Assembly (NCBI GenBank): GCA_937897615.1
Contig: CALCNO010000201.1
Span: 248,001-312,000 of the forward strand
Direction of reading: 5' to 3'
Length of the DNA stretch: 64,000 bases
Source: an uncultured Anaerolineaceae bacterium
Lineage (GTDB): Bacteria; Chloroflexota; Anaerolineae; Anaerolineales; Anaerolineaceae
In this document: piece by piece, positions 58,770 through 64,000 of the stretch
How the letters are laid out: the number at the start of each line of letters is the position of its first letter
How positions within the stretch are numbered: the stretch's first letter is position 1
Translations under genes and position numbers: made by a program
The notes under the pieces: generated by a model
Told to the model about the DNA's origin: nothing
The model's database searches: none
What the model saw: the letters and a program-made list of their open reading frames with translations, nothing else

Positions 58770-59945
58770 TTACTTATCAAAGTCCACAATATCGCGCGGA
58801 AGGTCTCCCAATTGGATCGTTTCGCCATCGCAGAAGATAACCGCTCGCTCGATGGCATTGGCCAATTCTCGGATGTTGCCCGGCCAGTTGTACTTCTTCA
58901 TGGCCTCCATAGCCTGGTCAGACACGCCGGTGATGTTAAGTCCCTGCTTGCCATTGTAAAGGCGGATGAAATGGCCCACAAATTCCGGCAAATCCACAAT
59001 GCGCTCGCGCAGGGGTGGAATCTCAAACTCGATCTTCTTCAGCCGGTAATACAGGTCGCGGCGGAAGCTGCCATCCTCCAGCATGGCCTTAAAATCCCGA
59101 TTGGATGCAACGATCACCTGAATATCCACTTTGATCAGGGCAGTGCCACCCACCCGCAAAAAGGAGTGGTTCTCAATTGCCCGCAGCAATTTTGCCTGGA
59201 TGTCCAGCGGCATCGAAGAAATCTCATCCAGGAAGAGTACCCCGCCATCGGCAACCTCGAACAGCCCCAGCTTCTTGCGCGTGGCATCGGTGAAAGCCCC
59301 GGCCTCATGCCCAAATAATTCAGATTCAAGCATGGAGGGCTGGATAGCAGCGCAATTGATGGGAACAAATGGCTTGTTGGCACGAGGTCCTTTTGAATGG
59401 ATGTACTGCGCCAGCACGTCTTTACCGGTACCATTCTCGCCCGTGATCATCACCGAAACCTGGGCTTCGGCGGCCTTGAGAGCTTGTTCCATAATGGTGT
59501 TCATGAGCGGTGTATCGCCAACCACAAAACTGACGCGCTTGATCTGCTGCTCGTGATACAACGCCAACTCGCGCCGCATCTGCACCACTTCGCAGGCTTT
59601 TTGTAGCGACTTTTCCAGCTCAGTAAAATCAACCGGCTTGGTCAAAAAGTCCGCAGCACCATTTTTCATGGCATCTACGGCGGTCTCAATATCCTTATAT
59701 GCCGTTACCACAATCACCGGGGGGCGCACCGGCAACGCGCCGATCTCGTAAAGCAAGGTTGGCCCGTAGCCATCCGGCAATCCCACATCCAACAAAATTA
59801 CATCCCCCAGCCCTTTCAGCACGTTTTCTCGCGCTTCCGCCAGAGTCCCCGCCTCATGCAGTTCGTACCCTTTGCCCTGCAGGAATTGCCCAATATGTTG
59901 GCGTGCATTGACTTCATCATCAACGATCAAAACAGATATGCTCAT
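58770..59945 (-). CDS. NtrC-family sigma-54 activator lacking a DNA-binding domain
   Basis: A 391-residue response regulator. Receiver domain 1-120 with phospho-acceptor Asp53 and Lys103; AAA+ domain about 140-375 with Walker A GENGTGKD (169-176), the sigma-54 loop GAFTDA (216-221, usual form GAFTGA), LFLDEIS and the arginine-finger region RRDLYYRL. It ends at 391, directly after the AAA+ lid, with no Fis-type helix-turn-helix; NtrC members usually have about 60 more residues. It must therefore activate without a bound enhancer, like FlgR. It is 3 bases after the kinase gene. Confidence 0.93.
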   Translation of the reverse strand: MSISVLIVDDEVNARQHIGQFLQGKGYELHEAGTLAEARENVLKGLGDVILLDVGLPDGYGPTLLYEIGALPVRPPVIVVTAYKDIETAVDAMKNGAADFLTKPVDFTELEKSLQKACEVVQMRRELALYHEQQIKRVSFVVGDTPLMNTIMEQALKAAEAQVSVMITGENGTGKDVLAQYIHSKGPRANKPFVPINCAAIQPSMLESELFGHEAGAFTDATRKKLGLFEVADGGVLFLDEISSMPLDIQAKLLRAIENHSFLRVGGTALIKVDIQVIVASNRDFKAMLEDGSFRRDLYYRLKKIEFEIPPLRERIVDLPEFVGHFIRLYNGKQGLNITGVSDQAMEAMKKYNWPGNIRELANAIERAVIFCDGETIQLGDLPRDIVDFDK

Positions 59946-59948
59946 CCG

Positions 59949-61889
59949 CTACTCTCCATTGTCTGCAGGCAATCTTACCGTAAAAACTGTTCCACCGGTA
60001 AAAGAATCCACACTGATGCTCCCCTTGTGGGAAGCAATGACCTCTTTGGTGATTGCCAACCCCAATCCGGTACCCTTTTCGCGCGTGGTGACAAAAGGCT
60101 CAAAGATATGCACTTTGACATCTTCGGGGATTCCCGGCCCGGTATCGGATACATGAATCACCACAAAACGATGGCCGGGGATGCTGGCATCCACTTCTCC
60201 TTTTACCGCCAAAGTGCCACCGGTCTCGCTCATCGCATCCACCGCGTTAGTGATAAGGTTGGAAAAAACGCGATCCATCGACCTCGAATCGGCCCGGATC
60301 GCCGGCATCCCTGCCTCAAAGTTCGTTACCGGGGTAATGCCCACCTTTGAAAAACGCGGGCGCCAGCGGTCCACCATTCTTTGCAGGAAAAAGGAAAGGT
60401 CAATTTCACTGTACTCTTCGCCACCCGGCCGGGCGTACGCCAGGAAAGACTCCAGCAAATGGGTCAAGCGAAAACAATCGTTGAGCACCTTGGAAATGGT
60501 TTCCTGCTTGGAATCTTCCTGCGGCAACTGGCTGGCAATCAGTTGGATGCCTGCCGTGATCGAATTCTGCATGTTCTTGGCATCGTGCGCAATGGCAGCT
60601 GTGTAATCACCGATGACTGCCCGATGTTCAAGGTGTTTTGCCAATGCCTTACTCTGTTCATTCTCGCTGATGTCCATAATCAGGATTTCCACACCGGTAA
60701 CCTGCCCATCGCGCACCACGGGAATGGTTCTAATCTGTGCCGGAAAGGCTTGCCCGTTACGCCGATTAAGCGAGGCTTTGCCAATATCCGGGGTGAGCAC
60801 ACCTTTCCGAGCATCATCCAGAGAGGCCATCAGGCGCTCAGCACCGATGAGAATATTCTCTACCGACTGGCCCTTGATCTCGGCCTCGGCATAACCCAGC
60901 ATCCATTCTGCCGCCGGGTTCACCTGAACGATGCGCAGATCAGGTGATAAGACCACCATGCCTTCCTGCATGTTCTCCGTGACCGAATCGAGCGCGGCCA
61001 AAGCATATTGCTGAAACGCCAGACGCTGATCGAGGTTTCGCTGCAACAGGGCTTGCTGCAGAAAAATCGTCACCAGTGAACTGATCAACCGCAAGGCATT
61101 CAAATTCAATTCAAATGGGATTGCACCCTTTCCGCTGGCAATGAGCAGGCCGATCTTGGCGCCCTCCTCGGTCAAAACCGATGTCGCCAGGTAATCCACC
61201 TCATTGCTTTTGGCAAACCGCTGAATATCGGTGATCACGCGCTGCCCCGGCTCCCAAAGGCTGGTTTCGGTGAGGCGAATGAGATCGGTTGAAGGCAGTG
61301 TGAACGGAAACTGGCAAAGCGAACCCGACTGGGAGCGCAAAGCCAGGTGAGGGCTGGAAGCCTCAGCCTGATAGAGACAGACAACGTCCACGTTCAGAAT
61401 GCGGCGGGTAATCTCAGTGATCTTCGTGACAGCATTATGGTAATCCTCAAAATCCACGCCGCAAACCAGGCGTGTCAACTCCTCATAGATCATGTCAATT
61501 GGATAGCCCTTTTTACTATCCACTTCTTTTTTGAGGATCAGTTTTATCAGCAGCCAGTGGGTATCGGGGTCGAAATAATTAAACTTTGCCTGAAATTCTC
61601 CACGTTTGCCCTCCCGGTTTAAGGCCGCAATCGTGCTGCTTGAACCGGAAGTGATTGTGGCCGTTTCCAGTGTTGGAAAAAGTGCGGCCACTTCTTTGTT
61701 TGCCAGTTCCGCGCTGGCAAAGCCGGTCAATTTCATCATACGGCTGTTGATGAAGAGGATTTTGCCAGACTTAATGTCAATCAAAGCACAGGGGTCATCA
61801 TCCAGGTTGATCAAAGCAAAAATCTCCGGCAGCCCAGGTTCTCTTTTCCGGAGTAAGGAGGAGGTCAATTGTGATGAAAAAGATTTCAT
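59949..61889 (-). CDS. Soluble PAS-GAF-PAS histidine kinase
   Basis: A 646-residue sensor kinase without membrane helices. Order: PAS (about 25-110: ALIDIKSGKILFINSRMMKLTGF), GAF-like (about 150-300), second PAS (about 310-420: VVLSPDLRIVQVNPAAEWMLGY), HisKA with phospho-His435 (AIAHDAKNMQNS) and HATPase with NLITNAVDAM, DTGPGIP and GTGLGLAI. It is the partner of the activator 3 bases downstream. Its stimulus is cytosolic and unknown. ATG overlaps the rpoN stop by 4 bp (61886-61889). Confidence 0.93.
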   Translation of the reverse strand: MKSFSSQLTSSLLRKREPGLPEIFALINLDDDPCALIDIKSGKILFINSRMMKLTGFASAELANKEVAALFPTLETATITSGSSSTIAALNREGKRGEFQAKFNYFDPDTHWLLIKLILKKEVDSKKGYPIDMIYEELTRLVCGVDFEDYHNAVTKITEITRRILNVDVVCLYQAEASSPHLALRSQSGSLCQFPFTLPSTDLIRLTETSLWEPGQRVITDIQRFAKSNEVDYLATSVLTEEGAKIGLLIASGKGAIPFELNLNALRLISSLVTIFLQQALLQRNLDQRLAFQQYALAALDSVTENMQEGMVVLSPDLRIVQVNPAAEWMLGYAEAEIKGQSVENILIGAERLMASLDDARKGVLTPDIGKASLNRRNGQAFPAQIRTIPVVRDGQVTGVEILIMDISENEQSKALAKHLEHRAVIGDYTAAIAHDAKNMQNSITAGIQLIASQLPQEDSKQETISKVLNDCFRLTHLLESFLAYARPGGEEYSEIDLSFFLQRMVDRWRPRFSKVGITPVTNFEAGMPAIRADSRSMDRVFSNLITNAVDAMSETGGTLAVKGEVDASIPGHRFVVIHVSDTGPGIPEDVKVHIFEPFVTTREKGTGLGLAITKEVIASHKGSISVDSFTGGTVFTVRLPADNGE

Positions 61890-63304
61890 GTCCCTCGCGT
61901 CATTGCTTTCCTCAAATGGGCCGGCAAGATGCCTTCAATCGAACGGTACTTGGCAACCGTGCGCCGGGCAACGTCATAGCCGCGTTTTGCCAGCAACTCC
62001 ACCAGGTCAGAGTCGCTTAACGGAGCTTTCTCGCTTTGCACAATATCCTTTAACTCACTGCGGATGTTCATGCTGCGGTCGAAAAAGGTAGCCAGCGGCA
62101 CAATGCGCTTGTTGGGCAGCTGCACTGCCTTGTTGGCCACCGCACGCGAGATGGTTGATTCGTGGACTTCCAACTCCCGTGAAATCTGTGCCCGTGTTAC
62201 CGGCCGCAGGTACTTCTCGCCCTTCAGGATGTACTCACGCTGCAACGTCACAACTTTAGCCACCAGTCTTTCCATTGTGTGATTGCGCTGCTGCAGGCAC
62301 TTTACAAACAGAGAAGCTTTCTCAAGGTCACCTTTGAGATCGGGCTTAGATTCCTCGCTTGCCTGCTTGACGGCCTGCTTGAAAAGCGGGTTTACCTGCA
62401 AAGTTCCGCTCATTGGCAGCACAATCTCCACCACCAGTGCTTTGGAAGGGTCATCGTTGAGATAATTGATGATGATATCCGGTTGGTGGTAAACGTCCGT
62501 TCCATCTTTCACGGGTTCGCGCACGTCACCCCAATGAGAGCGCGCCGGGAAAGGGTTGAGGTTTTCGCCGATGAACTTGGCGGCAGCCGTCACCTGTTTT
62601 ACCGTACCGCCAAGTTTGTGCGCCAGTTCAGAATACTGGTGATGGCTTAATTCATTCATCCCTTCGCGGATTGCCTGCTCCGCAATAGCCGGAATCTCCC
62701 TGGTTTCCGCCAGCACTTCCAACTGCACCAGTAAGGCCTCCTGGGTGGTGTTGGAGCCAACACCGATCGGGTCGGCATGCTGAATCAGGTGCTTGACCTT
62801 TTCCACCTCTGAAGGCAAGAGATGGGTGTAACGAGCCACCTCCAGCACGGTTGTGGTCAACAGCCCATCTTCATCCAGGTGTGTCAGCAGATAGGCTGCG
62901 GTTGCCCGCTGGCGCGGGTCCAGGTCCGGGGCAATTTGCTTGAGCACGTATGCCGGCAAATCTTCCACATCCGGGGCAAAGGGTTCACTCTCAATGCCAG
63001 GATCGATGTAATCCTTTTTCGGGTAAAAATCATCGCGCGGCGAAAGAAACACCACCGGCTCAATCGACTCTGGGCTTTTGGGCAGGCTGCAAACCGGGCA
63101 TTTACCGTGTTCCGGCAAGACCCGATGGCACATGGGGCAGCGGCGTTCCTCCAGCATTTCCAGTGCAGGGTTGGAGGCCAGGGCAGAATCAATCTCCTGG
63201 CGCAATTCCTCTGACGGCATGTTCAACAGGTTCATCGTCTGCGCCAGGTGCGCAGTGGTTGCCGGCTTGGTGCCCTGATATTGTCTTTGCTGTCCTCGTA
63301 ACAT
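61886..63304 (-). CDS. rpoN: RNA polymerase sigma-54 factor with inserted zinc ribbon
   Basis: A 472-residue sigma-54. Region I (about 15-55: TMNLLNMPSEELRQEIDSAL, NPALEML), core-binding region, and DNA-binding C-terminus with the RpoN box ARRTVAKYR at 446-454. Region II is replaced by a four-Cys zinc ribbon (Cys56-x2-Cys59 and Cys69-x2-Cys72), which normal sigma-54 proteins lack. ATG 63304 is preferred to the upstream in-frame codon at 63358 because the longer form reads through the promoter region and adds an untypical stretch. First gene of rpoN-kinase-activator. Confidence 0.95.
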   Translation of the reverse strand: MLRGQQRQYQGTKPATTAHLAQTMNLLNMPSEELRQEIDSALASNPALEMLEERRCPMCHRVLPEHGKCPVCSLPKSPESIEPVVFLSPRDDFYPKKDYIDPGIESEPFAPDVEDLPAYVLKQIAPDLDPRQRATAAYLLTHLDEDGLLTTTVLEVARYTHLLPSEVEKVKHLIQHADPIGVGSNTTQEALLVQLEVLAETREIPAIAEQAIREGMNELSHHQYSELAHKLGGTVKQVTAAAKFIGENLNPFPARSHWGDVREPVKDGTDVYHQPDIIINYLNDDPSKALVVEIVLPMSGTLQVNPLFKQAVKQASEESKPDLKGDLEKASLFVKCLQQRNHTMERLVAKVVTLQREYILKGEKYLRPVTRAQISRELEVHESTISRAVANKAVQLPNKRIVPLATFFDRSMNIRSELKDIVQSEKAPLSDSDLVELLAKRGYDVARRTVAKYRSIEGILPAHLRKAMTRGT

Positions 63305-63329
63305 GGTAACCCCATTCCTGTTCAGAAAA

Positions 63330-63369
63330 AGTATAGCGTATTTCTGCCTGAGATGCAAGAACTATGCCA
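63330..63369 (-). promoter_or_regulatory. Overlapping sigma-54-like and sigma-A promoters of rpoN
   Basis: On the minus strand TGGCATAGTTCTTGCAT (63353-63369) has GG and GC 10 bases apart and departs from the sigma-54 consensus only in one base of the -24 box and the following G. Its TTGCAT (63353-63358) also stands 17 bases before TATACT (63330-63335), a sigma-A -10. The two promoters share bases, so one holoenzyme excludes the other. Confidence 0.65.
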
Positions 63370-63386
63370 CGCCATTTTTGCCCAAA

Positions 63387-63395
63387 TGGTAGAAT
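63387..63395 (+). promoter_or_regulatory. Extended -10 promoter of trmFO
   Basis: TGGTAGAAT has its -10 at 63390-63395. The ATG at 63405 follows after 9 bases, so the transcript is nearly leaderless. It is back to back with the rpoN promoters. Confidence 0.45.
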
Positions 63396-63404
63396 ACTTC
63401 ACAA

Positions 63405-64000
63405 ATGACAGATGCAATCATCGTGGTGGGCGCCGGACTGGCAGGCGCTGAAGCTGCCTGGCAAATCGCCAGGGCAGGAATACAGGTGGAGCTATACGAA
63501 ATGCGCCCGGCTCAATCTACCGGGGCGCACGTTTCCGGTGACCTGGCTGAGTTGATCTGCTCCAACTCGCTCGGTTCGTCTCTCAGGAACAGGCCCTCCG
63601 GCCTGCTCAAAAATGAATTGAACAAGCTGGGGTCGTTGCTAATGCACTGTGCAGTGCAGGCACTGCTGCCAGCCGGCAGCGCCATGGCCGTTGACCGTGA
63701 AGTATTCGCGAAAAGCGTCACTGCTGCACTCACCTCACATCCCAATATTCATTTGCACCGGCAAGAAGTCACCGAACTTCCATCCGGCCCGGCGGTAATC
63801 GCCAGTGGGCCGCTGACCTCAGCGGCACTTTCTCAATCTTTGCAACAATTTGCCGGCAGCGATTCGTTGTACTTTTACGATGCCATCTCACCTACCGTGG
63901 AAGCTACCTCAATCAACATGGAGGTTGCATTCCGTGCATCCCGCTACCGGTTTGAAGAAGGCGAAGCAGGCGATTACATCAACTGCCCATTGGATGAAAC
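63405..64000 (+). CDS. trmFO: Methylenetetrahydrofolate-tRNA-(uracil-5-)-methyltransferase (5' part)
   Basis: The first 198 residues of TrmFO, which methylates U54 of tRNA with folate and FAD. The FAD motif VVGAGLAGAEAAWQIARAG, LYEMRP and ELICSNSLGSS are characteristic and separate it from GidA. The gene runs off the window end. It is divergent from rpoN and has no ribosome binding site. Confidence 0.93.
   Translation, partial: MTDAIIVVGAGLAGAEAAWQIARAGIQVELYEMRPAQSTGAHVSGDLAELICSNSLGSSLRNRPSGLLKNELNKLGSLLMHCAVQALLPAGSAMAVDREVFAKSVTAALTSHPNIHLHRQEVTELPSGPAVIASGPLTSAALSQSLQQFAGSDSLYFYDAISPTVEATSINMEVAFRASRYRFEEGEAGDYINCPLDE

Noticed and set aside
58770..59945. GAFTDA in the activator read as loss of function
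   Set aside because: The key Thr and Phe are kept, the Gly to Asp change is tolerated in the family as I know it, and the adjacent perfect sigma-54 promoter argues for activity.

Overview
The window reads as a stretch of chromosome from a free-living bacterium, most probably a Chloroflexota of the Anaerolineae type. This rests on several things: a MurA with Asp at the fosfomycin-target position, a NuoC-NuoD fusion, Ser/Thr kinases with HRD variants and beta-propeller domains, a two-subunit ferredoxin-dependent 2-oxoacid oxidoreductase, and a gene order (kinase/rpe/rpmB/asp23/fakA/recG/coaD) shared with Gram-positive bacteria. The assignment is an inference from gene content, not a database match. 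Coding density is high. No tRNA, rRNA, CRISPR array, insertion sequence or prophage was seen, and no gap between genes exceeds 300 bases. The two largest gaps hold a glmS ribozyme and a tandem glycine riboswitch.

Layout. 1-2.4 kb: 5' part of an acyltransferase-like gene, murA, thioredoxin. 2.4-8.3 kb: a six-gene Ser/Thr-phosphorylation operon on the minus strand (kinase with propeller, PP2C phosphatase, J-domain/VWA fusion, zinc-ribbon/FHA protein, small unknown, OmpR-type regulator). 8.3-18.5 kb: cation exchanger and SH3-like protein, then a plus-strand run of kinase, rpe, asp23, fakA, degV/fakB, recG, coaD and a coiled-coil protein, with rpmB on the opposite strand. 18.5-29.6 kb: lon-folC, DUF503, a radical-SAM pair, an rRNA/tRNA methyltransferase, an FmdB zinc ribbon, a 3-ketosphinganine-reductase-like SDR, argF and pyk. 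29.6-39.5 kb (minus strand): a GntR-controlled korAB operon and a nuoB-nuoCD-nuoI operon continuing into iron-sulfur and RicT-like genes. 39.5-50.4 kb: glmS with its ribozyme, an MFS transporter, the riboswitch-controlled gcvH-gcvPA-gcvPB operon and alaS.

50.4-63.4 kb is the most unusual part. It is a self-contained six-gene minus-strand island: rpoN (sigma-54 with an inserted zinc ribbon), a soluble PAS/GAF histidine kinase, an NtrC-type activator without a DNA-binding domain, and then, behind a textbook sigma-54 promoter, a small two-helix membrane protein, a 1768-residue TPR solenoid and a TPR-linked gingipain-type (C25-like, caspase-fold) protease. The genes overlap by 4 bp at several joints. 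A perfect 12-bp inverted repeat hides the ribosome binding site of the first effector gene only in read-through RNA, not in RNA started at the sigma-54 promoter. rpoN itself has a second sigma-54-like element that overlaps a sigma-A -35 box. I infer a dedicated, tightly gated proteolytic response module; what it senses and what it cuts cannot be read from the sequence. The window ends inside trmFO.

Many genes here have a -10 box 5-10 bases before the start codon and no ribosome binding site, so leaderless messages appear common in this genome.
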